Shown piece after piece: positions 1 through 8,550 of a stretch of 64,000 nt of DNA (its first letter is position 1; every line of letters starts with the position of its first letter). The notes under the pieces were generated by a model. That model searched no databases. It had not been told where the DNA came from and saw only the letters and a program-made list of their open reading frames with translations. Origin of the DNA: Ginsengibacter sp963792025. GTDB taxonomy: Bacteria; Bacteroidota; Bacteroidia; Chitinophagales; Chitinophagaceae. The stretch is taken from positions 57,186-121,185 of the forward strand of contig CAWBUS010000010.1 in the NCBI GenBank assembly GCA_963792025.1, written 5' to 3'. A program made the position numbers and the translations under genes.

Positions 1-1
1 T

Positions 2-925
2 ACGGCTTGCAATGATAATAGCAACAGTAATTCATCCGAACCGGTTGCGAACAACAAGGAGGATTCCATGCAAAAGGTAGTTGCCCGGGGAGAATATCTT
101 GCACTACATGTAGCGGCGTGCATACACTGTCACAGCATGAGGGACTTTAATAAATATGCTGGACCTGATGTTCCTGGTACGGAAGGTGGCGGTGGCAGCA
201 AATTTGATCATTCCATCCTGGACGCAATTCCCGGCACAATGTATAGTAAGAATATTACGCCAGATTCAGCAACAGGTGTTGGCACATGGACGGATGAGGA
301 ATTATTGCGGGCTATAACCCAGGGTATCAATAAAAGAGGTGATACATTGTTCCCATTAATGCCATACGCCCATTTCAACAGGATGACAAAGAATGACCTG
401 TTGAGTATTATCGCCTATCTCAGAACATTAAAGCCTATAAAAAATACCATTCCCGAAAGACAACTAATGATTCCGATAAGTATGGCGTATCCTGCGGGGG
501 CACTTCAAAAATCTATTGATGGAAACGTATGCCCGCCTGAAAGCGATACCGTGAAATATGGAGCCTACCTGGTAAATATGGCTGGTTGCAGCGATTGCCA
601 TACTCCTTACGTAAAAGGGCAGCCTGATTTTAGCCGCGAATTTGGCGGTGGCAATACTTTTGTTGTTGGCAAATTAAAAGTTAGCTCAGCTAATATAACA
701 CCGGATTCTACTACCGGCATTGGCCGCTGGGATGTTGATGCATTTATGAACAAATTCACTGTTTGCCGGGAGGAGAAAGGGTACAACTATGATCCCGGTA
801 AAATGAATACAGTTATGCCCGTTGTTGATTATTCAGGTATGAAAGACTCGGACCTGAAAGCAATTTATGCCTACCTCCGCACGGTAAAACCGGTTAAGAA
901 CATGGTGGTGAAATACCCGCAATAA
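2..925 (+). CDS. Di-haem cytochrome c lipoprotein (5' end outside window)
   Basis: The reading frame is open from base 2, before the first ATG at 68. The codons at 2-10 read Thr-Ala-Cys followed by an Asn/Ser-rich stretch, which looks like the end of a lipoprotein signal with the acylated Cys at 8-10. The true start is therefore upstream of the window and the ATG at 68 is internal. Two CxxCH haem sites are seen, CIHCH near codon 37 after the lipobox Cys and CSDCH in the second half, so the protein has two class I cytochrome c domains. Conserved stretches such as NITPD occur in both halves, indicating an internal duplication. It probably transfers electrons at the periplasmic face of a membrane. 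Its partner dehydrogenase is not in the window. Confidence 0.85.
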   Translation, partial: TACNDNSNSNSSEPVANNKEDSMQKVVARGEYLALHVAACIHCHSMRDFNKYAGPDVPGTEGGGGSKFDHSILDAIPGTMYSKNITPDSATGVGTWTDEELLRAITQGINKRGDTLFPLMPYAHFNRMTKNDLLSIIAYLRTLKPIKNTIPERQLMIPISMAYPAGALQKSIDGNVCPPESDTVKYGAYLVNMAGCSDCHTPYVKGQPDFSREFGGGNTFVVGKLKVSSANITPDSTTGIGRWDVDAFMNKFTVCREEKGYNYDPGKMNTVMPVVDYSGMKDSDLKAIYAYLRTVKPVKNMVVKYPQ

Positions 926-1118
926 ACGTAAGGAATTTTTAGACTGTTGATTGCAACTAAAGATTAAATTATTCTTCTTGCCTGCAACTCAAATTTAGCG
1001 TTTAATCGTTGGCGTTATTACTATTCATCATGCGTTGATATTATATCATTCAATGATGCCGGTAATCCTAAATGAACACAACCTAATTTCATTTAACTTC
1101 ACCATCAAAAATTTGAAG

Positions 1119-1607
1119 ATGGCAATCCGCATTTTTATTACAGGCGGCACATTTGATAAGGAATATAATGAGTTGAACGGACAATTGTATTTTAAGGACA
1201 GCCACCTTGGAGATCTCCTCACCATGGGCCGAAGCAGGGTGCCAGTGGCCATTCGCACCCTGATGATGGTAGACAGCCTCGAGATGACAGATGAAGACAG
1301 AAAGCTGATTATACACCAATGTAATCATTGCGATGAGACACAAATTGTAATCACTCACGGCACCGATACTATGACCCTTACCGCAAAAGCATTAGCCCAA
1401 AATGTACCTGGTAAAACCATTATCCTTACGGGGGCAATGATACCAATTAAGTTCGGCAGCTCAGACGGGTTATTCAACCTTGGGAGCGCACTCGCCTTCG
1501 CTCAGACACTTCCTGAAGGCGTTTATGTGGCAATGAACGGCCGCTATTTCAATTGGGACAATGTATGGAAGAATAAACAAACCGGCGTATTTGAAGAAGT
1601 GAAATAA
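1119..1607 (+). CDS. Small asparaginase-like protein (N-terminal asparaginase domain only)
   Basis: The protein has the two threonine motifs of the asparaginase family: TGGTFDK near its N-terminus and HGTDTM near residue 80, followed by a TGAMIP stretch. At about 160 residues it holds only the N-terminal domain of type I asparaginases, which are usually about 330 residues. Short versions of this kind are known in Bacteroidota and their substrate is uncertain. I chose ATG 1119 because the open frame upstream to 1035 does not resemble the family, whereas MAIRIFITGG is the expected beginning. A GNAT acetyltransferase follows 21 bases downstream on the same strand and is probably co-transcribed. 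Confidence 0.8.
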   Translation: MAIRIFITGGTFDKEYNELNGQLYFKDSHLGDLLTMGRSRVPVAIRTLMMVDSLEMTDEDRKLIIHQCNHCDETQIVITHGTDTMTLTAKALAQNVPGKTIILTGAMIPIKFGSSDGLFNLGSALAFAQTLPEGVYVAMNGRYFNWDNVWKNKQTGVFEEVK

Positions 1608-1628
1608 TGACTGAATTAAAATTAAATC

Positions 1629-2309
1629 ATGCAACACGTTCTTGATAACCCGGTATGGAATGCTTTAATTTCCGGTAACAAAGAACTTTCCACCGGAAAC
1701 GAAAACGCCAAATATTTTCTGAAAGATGTGGCGCCTTTTGCAGCCGTAAATGCAGTAACAAAAAGGAAATGGGAAGCGCTTTATGATATTGCTGACCCGG
1801 GCGACTCCTTTGCATTTTTTAGCAGTCAGGAGATTGAGATACCACAGCCATGGAAAGTTAGCCATTGCACCCACGCATTACAAATGGTTCATAATAAAGC
1901 AGTCCAAAATAAAACTGTTGTTGATGATATTGTGGCCTTGGCCATGAAAGATGTTCCCGCAATGCTTGCTTTAACGAAACTGACCAATCCTGGTCCCTTC
2001 CTTAAAAGAACTATTGAATTTGGTAACTACGAAGGCATTTTTAAGAATGGTGAGTTGGTGGCAATGACGGGACAAAGAATGCATCCTTTTGAGTATATGG
2101 AAGTAAGTGCTGTTTGTACCCATCCGGAACATACCGGGCATGGGTATGCGACAAATCTTATTGTAAGACAGATTGAAAATATATTGGCACAAGCCGCTAT
2201 TCCTTTTCTACATGTAAAAAAGGAAAATTTTAACGCCATAAAATTGTACAATGCTTTGGGCTTTTCGGTAAGAAAAGAGATGTTTATTTATGGAATAAAA
2301 AAAATGTAA
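1629..2309 (+). CDS. GNAT family N-acetyltransferase
   Basis: The C-terminal half carries the GNAT acetyl-CoA fold: a strand ending in EVSAVCTHPEHTGHGYA, where the T-G-H-G-Y-A part is the pyrophosphate-binding R/QxxGxG/A-like loop, then a helix and a strand with N-A-I-K-L-Y-N-A-L-G-F, the classical C-terminal GNAT motif. The N-terminal 90 residues are not a recognised domain. The length of 226 residues fits predicted acetyltransferases of this class. The acceptor substrate cannot be read from the sequence. It lies just downstream of the asparaginase-like gene. Confidence 0.85.
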   Translation: MQHVLDNPVWNALISGNKELSTGNENAKYFLKDVAPFAAVNAVTKRKWEALYDIADPGDSFAFFSSQEIEIPQPWKVSHCTHALQMVHNKAVQNKTVVDDIVALAMKDVPAMLALTKLTNPGPFLKRTIEFGNYEGIFKNGELVAMTGQRMHPFEYMEVSAVCTHPEHTGHGYATNLIVRQIENILAQAAIPFLHVKKENFNAIKLYNALGFSVRKEMFIYGIKKM

Positions 2310-2614
2310 ACTGCTTTTTATGTTTGTCAAAAACTTGCAACTGGATAACTCAATCACATTTTTACTGATGGGCCAAGTGGTTTTTCCGCGAGATATTTTT
2401 TCCATGGCTGTTTTCATAGGGACGAATACAATATAAAAATCTGGGCAGCATAATTTAATAGAAAGTGTTTAATAAGCGGCCATCTATCATTATGGGCAAA
2501 GCTTTGTGACGAACTTTCCTATGAAGTGACTCAACTGCGTGTTTATTTGATTTAGCGGTTTATAATACCTACCTTGATTGGCTTCACAATTTTATTAAAC
2601 GAAACCTTTGGACA
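2310..2614. other. Intergenic region without recognised feature
   Basis: About 300 bases separate the acetyltransferase from the lipoprotein gene. I see no convincing coding frame, tRNA or strong hairpin here. It probably holds the promoter of the downstream lipoprotein gene, but I could not single out a Bacteroidota -7 box with confidence. Confidence 0.4.
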
Positions 2615-3142
2615 ATGAGAAAATTATTATTACCGCTATTGGCATCTTTGATGGTACTATCCTGTAATTCAGGTGAAACCAAAGAGGATACAACAGCCCC
2701 AAAAAACGACGATTCGAAGGCGCTCTATGAACAAAACCAGGCCGTAGTAAAAAGCGTTTTAACTGACTTTGAAAACAAAAACCTCACTGACTTCTTTACC
2801 AATGTTGCCGACAGCGTAGTTTGGAATTCGCCGGTTTACGGCGATAATGTGCACACCAAGGCGCATTGGATGGAATCATTGAAATACTGGACCGATAACT
2901 GGGACAGTCTTCATCTTACAGATCCGAATTTTTTACCCGGCCTTGACTCTGCTACCCATAGCATGGACGGTAGCGTACGTTATTATGGACAATGGGATGG
3001 CGTGCATAAGGCAACAGGCATACATACACATGTTCAGATCTATGAAACCTACGAGTTCAATAAAGATTATAAAATAGTTAACGACGCTCAATATTTTGAT
3101 GTGGGTGGTTTACTGAATGCGGTGCAACCTAAGACAAAATAA
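2615..3142 (+). CDS. NTF2/SnoaL-like lipoprotein
   Basis: The N-terminus is a lipoprotein signal: a short charged region, a Leu-rich core and a lipobox ending in V-L-S-C at residue 17. The mature part has the look of a nuclear-transport-factor-2/SnoaL fold: an N-terminal helix (KSVLTDFENKNLTDFF), a W-N-S-P strand and paired strands with W-D-G-V-H and H-V-Q-I-Y-E-T-Y. Such folds bind small hydrophobic ligands or act as scaffolds, and no catalytic residues can be assigned. The gene is followed by a strong bidirectional hairpin terminator shared with the convergent oxidoreductase. Confidence 0.7.
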   Translation: MRKLLLPLLASLMVLSCNSGETKEDTTAPKNDDSKALYEQNQAVVKSVLTDFENKNLTDFFTNVADSVVWNSPVYGDNVHTKAHWMESLKYWTDNWDSLHLTDPNFLPGLDSATHSMDGSVRYYGQWDGVHKATGIHTHVQIYETYEFNKDYKIVNDAQYFDVGGLLNAVQPKTK

Positions 3143-3161
3143 TTTTTGCATTCAATCAAAT

Positions 3162-3195
3162 AAAAAACCATTCGCCGTAAACGAATGGTTTTTTT
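3162..3195. terminator. Bidirectional intrinsic terminator
   Basis: A perfect inverted repeat of about 13 bp (AAAAAACCATTCG at 3162-3174 and its complement at 3182-3194) encloses a 7-base loop and gives a U-tract on either strand. It lies between the convergent lipoprotein gene and LLM oxidoreductase gene. It also overlaps the restored stop codon of the oxidoreductase at 3194-3196. Confidence 0.85.
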
Positions 3196-3320
3196 ATGTA
3201 TTTCCAATAGCCCCCAATACCTTGTGGACAGCAGGTGCCACCACGTTGCCAAATAATTCTATAGCATGCATCATTTGTTTATGTGGTAAAGTGCCCACGC
3301 TGAATTGAACCATAAAACGT
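3194..3320 (-). pseudogene. C-terminal remainder of the LLM oxidoreductase in a shifted frame
   Basis: On the minus strand this stretch encodes, out of frame with the main gene, RFMVQFSVGTLPHKQMMHAI followed by a family-like C-terminus that ends at 3194-3196. The sequence continues the oxidoreductase exactly where its own frame is lost. Restoring two bases in the CA-repeat around 3318-3325 would join the parts into a single protein of about 350 residues. Confidence 0.75.
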
Positions 3321-4241
3321 GTGTTGTGGAAACAATTCATATTCGTATAATATTTTATCAATAACCTGTTGCGGGCTGCCCGCCAACAATGATCCCGCCG
3401 GGTTTCTCATTAATTCAAACTGTTCACGTGTCGTAGGTGGCCAGCCACGTTCACGGCCTATCTTAGTCATTACTGCGGCATATACAGGAAAAAATTCATT
3501 GGCCGCTTGCAGGCTATTATCAGCAATATATGCATGCGAATTGATGCATAGTTGCAACTTGTTAATATCATGGCCTGCTTTTACATATTCTTGCCGATAA
3601 TAATTGGTGAGCTCAACAAACTGACGGGGCATTCCGCCAATAATTGCAATTGTTAGCGGTAATCCGAATGTTGCTGCACGTAGTACAGAAGAAGGCGTTC
3701 CTCCAATAGCAACCCAAATGGGTATTTGTTTTTGATATGGCCGCGGGTAAATGCCGGCATCGTAAAGGGACGGTCGGTGTTTGCCTTTCCATGTTACTTT
3801 TTCTTTATCATTTATGGCAAGTAACAGCTTTAGCTTTTCATCAAAGAGACTATCGTAATCGTCGAGGTCGTAACCGAAAAGCGGGAAGGATTCAATAAAA
3901 GATCCACGCCCGGCCATGATTTCTGCCCTACCGCCGGAGAGCAGGTCCACCATCGCAAACTGCTCAAAAACTCTCACAGGATCATCGGAGCTCAATACAC
4001 TAACGGCACTGGATAAACGTATATTTTTTGTTTTAACCGCTGCGGCGGCCAGCAAAGTTGCCGGCGATGAAACAAGAAAGTCGGGGCGGTGATGTTCGCC
4101 AATTGCAAATACATCGAGGCCAAGTTCGTCTGCCAATTGCACCTCCTCCATTAAGTTTTGGATACGTTGATACGAGCTGATGGTTTTGCCTGTTAAAGGG
4201 TCGGGTGTTAATTCTACAAATGTGCTGATACCTAATTCCAT
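3279..4241 (-). CDS. LLM-class flavin-dependent oxidoreductase (frame lost at the C-terminus)
   Basis: The protein is a luciferase-like monooxygenase (F420- or FMN-dependent TIM barrel). Seen are the N-terminal strand with G-I-S-T-F-V-E-L, the GEHHRPDF motif near residue 50, typical of this family, an AGRGS motif near residue 110, and P-I-W-V-A-I-G-G-T near residue 180. The first 310 residues follow the family. The last ten or so (GSIQRGHFTT) do not, because the frame has slipped near 3320. The correct C-terminus is present in another frame down to 3194. The substrate is unknown. The gene is convergent with the NTF2-like lipoprotein. Confidence 0.85.
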   Translation of the reverse strand: MELGISTFVELTPDPLTGKTISSYQRIQNLMEEVQLADELGLDVFAIGEHHRPDFLVSSPATLLAAAAVKTKNIRLSSAVSVLSSDDPVRVFEQFAMVDLLSGGRAEIMAGRGSFIESFPLFGYDLDDYDSLFDEKLKLLLAINDKEKVTWKGKHRPSLYDAGIYPRPYQKQIPIWVAIGGTPSSVLRAATFGLPLTIAIIGGMPRQFVELTNYYRQEYVKAGHDINKLQLCINSHAYIADNSLQAANEFFPVYAAVMTKIGRERGWPPTTREQFELMRNPAGSLLAGSPQQVIDKILYEYELFPQHTFYGSIQRGHFTT

Positions 4242-4370
4242 GATACAAAAATAAGGGAATGATCCAGCGCATCACAACTACCGCTTGGTGACTTAAATAA
4301 TAAGGCTGAGGAAAAGTTAAATTAACAATTCTCATATTCATTAGCCTTTCCCTCTCTTTACATTTGCAGC

Positions 4371-5225
4371 ATGAAAAATGTAAAAGGGCTTTTTCTTTTA
4401 ATGACAGCGATGATAACGGTACTATTAGTTTCAGCACAATCACCTGCAATAGATACTTCAAAAATCGGCGACAATGCAAAAGTTGGTCGCTATATAAAAA
4501 TAAGGGGCTTCAATATGTACTATGAAACCTATGGCTCGGGAGCCCCTTTACTGATGATTCACGGCAACGGTGGCTCCATCAGCAATTTTATGTACCAGGT
4601 ACCCTATTTCGCAAAAAGTTATAAAGTGATCGTAGCCGACAGCAGGGCCCAGGGCAAATCTATTGATACAGGAGATTCATTAAGCTACGAGATGATGGCA
4701 GATGACTTTAATGCTTTGTTAGATATCCTTCACCTTGACTCGTGTTATGTAATTGGCTGGAACGACGGAGCCGTTAACGCTTTGTTGCTCGCAATGCGCC
4801 ACCCGGTTAAAGTAAAAAAGCTGGCAATAACCGGCGCTAAATTATCGCCTGATACTTCTGCGATAGATGCCACGGCTAATGAATGGGCTTTAAAGTATAA
4901 TGAATCTCTTGAGAGAATTAAACAAACCCCGGAAGTAAAGAATAGAAGTAAAGTGGCCCGTTTATTATCTTATGCCCCGCACATAATGCCGGCACAATTG
5001 GCATCAATTCATTGCCCAACTTTAGTTATCGGGGGCGATCATGATGTAATACTTCCCAAACACACATTACTTATCGCCGCATCAATTCCAAAATCTTATT
5101 TATGGATTTTGCCCGGTGCCGGAAACTCAATACCTATTTATTTCAAAGACCAGTTTAATGAAGTTGTTGGTAATTTCTTCCGAAATCCATATAAAAATAT
5201 TGAGGGGCTTGATCGTTTCAATTAA
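4371..5225 (+). CDS. Secreted alpha/beta-hydrolase fold protein with replaced catalytic residues
   Basis: An N-terminal signal peptide (VKGLFLLMTAMITVLLVSAQ) precedes an alpha/beta-hydrolase fold. The oxyanion segment HGNGGS and the strand ending ADSRAQGKS are typical. The nucleophile elbow reads G-W-N-D-G where the family has G-W-S-D-G, and the motif that normally carries the catalytic His reads G-A-G-N-S instead of G-A-G-H-S. The acid in GGDHD is kept. Both changes are AAC codons. Length (284 residues) and fold appear intact, so it may be a non-catalytic binding protein rather than a decayed gene. The gene is divergent from the LLM oxidoreductase. Confidence 0.8.
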   Translation: MKNVKGLFLLMTAMITVLLVSAQSPAIDTSKIGDNAKVGRYIKIRGFNMYYETYGSGAPLLMIHGNGGSISNFMYQVPYFAKSYKVIVADSRAQGKSIDTGDSLSYEMMADDFNALLDILHLDSCYVIGWNDGAVNALLLAMRHPVKVKKLAITGAKLSPDTSAIDATANEWALKYNESLERIKQTPEVKNRSKVARLLSYAPHIMPAQLASIHCPTLVIGGDHDVILPKHTLLIAASIPKSYLWILPGAGNSIPIYFKDQFNEVVGNFFRNPYKNIEGLDRFN

Positions 5226-5282
5226 ACGGCAAGGGGAAAAGTGATCCAGAGGTTTTATAAATTGATCCGGGTTGCGATCGTA

Positions 5283-6185
5283 TTATTCATCGCTGTTATT
5301 AATCATTTCGTCCCTTCGCATTTGGGCAGTTGTTTTGCGGCTTCCATCATGACTATAGCCCGGCGGACCAAAAATATAACCCAGCTTTTGCTTAAATGAA
5401 ATTTTTTGCCGGGTATCTTTTACGATCTGTTGGTATTCATTAAAAACTATATCGAGATAATTTTTATACGGCACGTCTTTTACCGTCCCATACTTTACGG
5501 GTTCTTTTAAATCTTCCGCTTTGAATGTTCCAAACATCTTGTCCCAAATAATAAGAAACATCCCATAATTTCTATCGAGATATTGAACATTCACTCCGTG
5601 ATGTACCCGGTGATGAGAGGGGGTCGTTAAGAAATATTCAAGAAAGCCCAGTTTTTTTATTGTTCTCGTATGAACAAAAGTACCCCAGCCCTGCGCAAGA
5701 ACATAAATCAAAATTATATCCAATGGCCTGAATCCAACTAAAACCAGAGGGATGAAAAAGATAAATTTTTCAATCGGCTCAAACACTGCAGACCGCAGGC
5801 CCACGGAGAAATTAAATTCTTTTGAAGAATGATGATGAATATGCCCCGCCCATAGAAACCTGATGCGATGATCCATCATATGCATGAACCAATACGAAAA
5901 ATCTTCTGCCAATACAAGCAGAAACCAGTATAAAAATCCATTGCCTAAAGAGGAAGCATGCCATCCATAAAAATAAAAAAAGGATAAAAGAAATAATCCG
6001 GCACTCCGGCTTAGCGTATCGGTAATAACATAACCGAGCCCCAATACAAGGTTAGCTTTGGTATCTTTTACGTTATAATACTGTTTATCATAACGCACGC
6101 TTATAAAAATTTCCAGCAACACCAACGTTAAGGTAATTGGAGTACTGAAAAGCATGGCAACCTGGTCAGTAAAGGCACTTTTCAT
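5283..6185 (-). CDS. Sterol desaturase / fatty acid hydroxylase family membrane protein
   Basis: The protein has several hydrophobic segments and the histidine clusters of the non-haem di-iron hydroxylase superfamily: H-M-M-D-H near residue 103, H-I-H-H-H near residue 118 and S-H-H-R-V-H-H near residue 190. These ligate two irons at the cytoplasmic membrane face, and the family adds hydroxyl groups or double bonds to lipids. The length of 300 residues fits. The charged C-terminal tail of about 40 residues is variable in the family. The lipid substrate cannot be told. Confidence 0.88.
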   Translation of the reverse strand: MKSAFTDQVAMLFSTPITLTLVLLEIFISVRYDKQYYNVKDTKANLVLGLGYVITDTLSRSAGLFLLSFFYFYGWHASSLGNGFLYWFLLVLAEDFSYWFMHMMDHRIRFLWAGHIHHHSSKEFNFSVGLRSAVFEPIEKFIFFIPLVLVGFRPLDIILIYVLAQGWGTFVHTRTIKKLGFLEYFLTTPSHHRVHHGVNVQYLDRNYGMFLIIWDKMFGTFKAEDLKEPVKYGTVKDVPYKNYLDIVFNEYQQIVKDTRQKISFKQKLGYIFGPPGYSHDGSRKTTAQMRRDEMINNSDE

Positions 6186-6415
6186 ACATAAAAATTAACG
6201 ACTGGTGTACGATTTACGATCATTTATTTTCGCGGCCGTAATATTAAGAATTATTTTTCCGGAAAAATTCTATCGGTATGCAAATATTGATGTGAAAGGA
6301 TTACTTATGACTATTGCCTGACGATCTAAATTAAAATCCAAAGAGGTTTATATTGAAAAAAATTGGTAAGACGCGAATTAACTGGAATTTAATATGATGT
6401 CACCCTGTCTTTATA

Positions 6416-6691
6416 TTACCCGAGCTGCCCCAAAGACCAGGGGCCTACAAGTTCTTTGACCACGTGCCAGAACAGGCTTATCGCATGGGTGGGCTTTTCA
6501 GTTATTTCTGCAGCGAGTATAAAATTCCTAATAAAAAGCAATCGCTGCATTTCACCTTTATTATCATTATTGATATCATAGTAGGCCATATTCCATTGAG
6601 TAAATAATCTTTCTTCCTTTTCATCTTCATTCAAAAGCATGACGTTGGTATGTCGGCGATCTTTCTTAATTTTTTCAAACAATAATTTCAC
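6416..6691 (-). CDS. BLUF blue-light sensor, C-terminal part in the second frame
   Basis: This frame holds the C-terminal two thirds of a BLUF (FAD-based blue-light sensor) domain. It includes the D-R-R-H-T-N-V stretch (family D-x-R-H) and the R-L-F-x-x-W-x-M segment. The first codon used here is GTG inside the domain and is not a real start. The same frame is open further upstream and encodes NITGCLLYFNHEFVQILEGE, the flavin-binding centre of the domain. The N-terminal strand is in another frame (6709-6858). The whole gene would run from 6858 to 6416, about 147 residues, a normal size for a stand-alone BLUF protein. Confidence 0.75.
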   Translation of the reverse strand: MKLLFEKIKKDRRHTNVMLLNEDEKEERLFTQWNMAYYDINNDNKGEMQRLLFIRNFILAAEITEKPTHAISLFWHVVKELVGPWSLGQLG

Positions 6692-6708
6692 CCATTCCTT
6701 CTCTCCTT

Positions 6709-6858
6709 CTAAAATCTGGACAAATTCGTGGTTGAAATAAAGCAGACATCCCGTAATATTATGCTTGCCATTAAAGTCCCGGCTTCGCTTAATATATCCA
6801 GGATATCATCAGCCGTAATATCGTCAACAGCAACAGAGCGGTATACTAGCTCATACAT
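6709..6858 (-). pseudogene. BLUF sensor, N-terminal part separated by a one-base deletion
   Basis: ATG at 6858 begins MYELVYRSVAVDDITADDI, the expected first strand and helix of a BLUF domain, including the conserved flavin-contacting Tyr near residue 6. After L-S-E-A-G-T-L the frame goes astray and stops at 6709-6711. Adding one A in the TTTAA run near 6770 gives T-L-N-G-K-H-N-I-T-G and joins the downstream BLUF frame exactly. The fault is therefore a single-base loss, either a read error or a recent mutation. Confidence 0.75.
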
Positions 6859-7003
6859 ATTTTTCGTAGTTCAATATTTAGAATTATCTCAAGTGCTATC
6901 ATTCGCAATGCAATCATCATAAAATAATCAAGCGTTACGAGAGTTGTCAAAATTGTATTGTTATTGTGTAAAATGAATTATCCTCACTTCGTATTTTTAT
7001 AAT

Positions 7004-7822
7004 TTACAAATGGTGCAAGTAATCTGCCATTTTCTTTTTGAGTTCCGGGCCCGGCAGTTTTCCTTTGGCAGCATTTGCATTATCGTGAGCATGCTGTGGA
7101 TTTGCAGTTGCAGGTATTACACAGGTAACAGCGGCATGAGCAATAATGTACTTCAAAAAATAAGTGCTCCAGCTATCTATATCATTTTCGTGTGCCCATG
7201 AGGGTAAGGCTTTGCCTTTTACTTTAGTAAATAATTTTCCTTCTCCAAACGGCCGGTTGATTATTGTTGCTACGCCAAGACTGGCTGCGGCATCCAGTAA
7301 TCGACGTTCAGCGTTTCGGGATTCAATTGAATAATTAAACTGAACAAAGTCCGGTTTTTCTGCTTTTATGATGCGTTCCAGTTCGCTATGGCTGTAATCG
7401 GTGTAATGCGTGATACCGAAGTAACGGATTTTACCTTCATCCTTCCAGCGGCGCAATTCGGGTAAATGAGTTTTCCAATCAGTAAGATTATGAATCTGCA
7501 TGAGGTCCATCATCTTCCTTTTCATTTTAGCCATTGAAGCGTTCATTTGTACAATACCTTCTTCCAAACCTGCAGTCCAAACTTTTGTTGCATAGAAAAA
7601 GTCATCAGCAGTTTCTATTGTTGATGTTATATCCCCAATTACCTGTTCCGATTTCCTGTACATGGGCGAACTATCAATTAACCTGCCACCACCGGCGTAC
7701 AATTCGCTAAGCACTTTTTTAAGAACAGGATATTGTTCAGCGGTGACATCAAATGATTGCCACGTACCAATCCCGATAACAGGAAGTTCTTCACCCGATG
7801 ATGGTATCATGCGCTTTATCAT
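7004..7822 (-). CDS. Aldo/keto reductase
   Basis: This is a TIM-barrel NAD(P)H-dependent reductase. The tetrad can be read in order: Asp and Tyr in D-S-S-P-M-Y, Lys in Y-A-T-K-V-W, His in I-H-N-L-T-D-W. Cofactor-binding residues follow near N-R-P-F-G-E-G. The open frame extends to 7882, but the extra 20 residues do not resemble the family, and MIKRMIPSSGEELPVIGIGT from ATG 7822 is a proper first strand. ATG 7813 is a possible alternative. Related Bacteroidota proteins often carry an export signal, which is absent here, so this one should be cytoplasmic. The substrate is unknown. Confidence 0.87.
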   Translation of the reverse strand: MIKRMIPSSGEELPVIGIGTWQSFDVTAEQYPVLKKVLSELYAGGGRLIDSSPMYRKSEQVIGDITSTIETADDFFYATKVWTAGLEEGIVQMNASMAKMKRKMMDLMQIHNLTDWKTHLPELRRWKDEGKIRYFGITHYTDYSHSELERIIKAEKPDFVQFNYSIESRNAERRLLDAAASLGVATIINRPFGEGKLFTKVKGKALPSWAHENDIDSWSTYFLKYIIAHAAVTCVIPATANPQHAHDNANAAKGKLPGPELKKKMADYLHHL

Positions 7823-7896
7823 ACTTATAAAATTACAATAACCTGATAAATGAAAAAGGGTGTCTAAAAAAATTCGATCCATTTGTATGCTTCTTT

Positions 7897-7938
7897 TATA
7901 AAAAGAAAACCGCCAGGAAGAAATTCTTCGAGGCGGTT
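7897..7938 (-). terminator. Intrinsic terminator of the His/Asp-rich protein gene
   Basis: Read on the minus strand, AACCGCC and GGCGGTT (7908-7914 and 7932-7938) enclose a second short stem GAAGAA/TTCTTC, and a T-rich tract follows (TTTTCTTTTT). It lies 50 bases after the stop of the gene that ends at 7991. Confidence 0.65.
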
Positions 7939-7990
7939 GCAGGGTGTTTTTCTAAAAAATATAGATAGAAATTTTAGGAGCTGCGGTATT

Positions 7991-8413
7991 TTAATAATCG
8001 CGACTATCAAAACGCCTGTCCTGCTGAGGGTAAGCCATGTCGTCTCCGGATTGTGAATAAACGTTGTTTATTTCCTGCGCCTTTTGAACTTGCAGATTTC
8101 CCACCTCATACCTTTTTTCGCGTGGACTTAGCGACCAGTCATTAATTATCTGTTGAATTTGATAATCGTAGTTGGATGAAATGCGGGCAATAAGTTGATC
8201 CCTCTCATCGTAACGATACCGGTTATTTTGATAAACAAAAAAACTGATATGAAATCTTCCCCTGTCACGATCATGGTCGTCATCATGATGCCGGTAATAT
8301 TCGTCATGATCATGATAACCCCTTTCTCTGTCATTCCGGTCATGACGGCCATCCTGGGCAAATGCGGATGATATAATTGCTGTGCAAAATAAAAGTGTAA
8401 AAATTTTTTTCAT
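7991..8413 (-). CDS. Secreted His/Asp/Arg-rich protein
   Basis: From ATG 8413 a clear signal peptide is seen (MKKIFTLLFCTAIISSAFAQ). The open frame extends to 8464 without resemblance to an export signal. The mature protein begins with about 45 residues made almost entirely of His, Asp, Arg and Tyr (for example HDRNDRERGYHDHDEYYRHH), followed by a region with R-D-Q-L-I-A-R-I-S-S-N-Y-D and W-S-L-S-P-R-E-K-R that resembles helical parts of small periplasmic proteins of this phylum. The His/Asp-rich part might bind metal ions. No family function is known to me. It has its own terminator. Confidence 0.7.
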   Translation of the reverse strand: MKKIFTLLFCTAIISSAFAQDGRHDRNDRERGYHDHDEYYRHHDDDHDRDRGRFHISFFVYQNNRYRYDERDQLIARISSNYDYQIQQIINDWSLSPREKRYEVGNLQVQKAQEINNVYSQSGDDMAYPQQDRRFDSRDY

Positions 8414-8550
8414 AATTGATGTTTTTATAAATAGTCGGACTACGGCACTTTGCCTGGGTTTCACAAAGCATTGTTAAGACATTCATCATTAACAAATACC
8501 ATTTCAAGCAGCTCATTTCTTATATCTTTATAAACGATAACATTAATGGC

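Noticed and set aside
1046..1358. Minus-strand frames opposite the asparaginase-like gene
   Set aside because: They are antisense of a conserved domain and show no protein-like composition or start context.
3117..3308. Small + strand frame after the NTF2-like lipoprotein
   Set aside because: It overlaps the end of that gene, the terminator hairpin and the antisense of the oxidoreductase end, and has no family-like residues.
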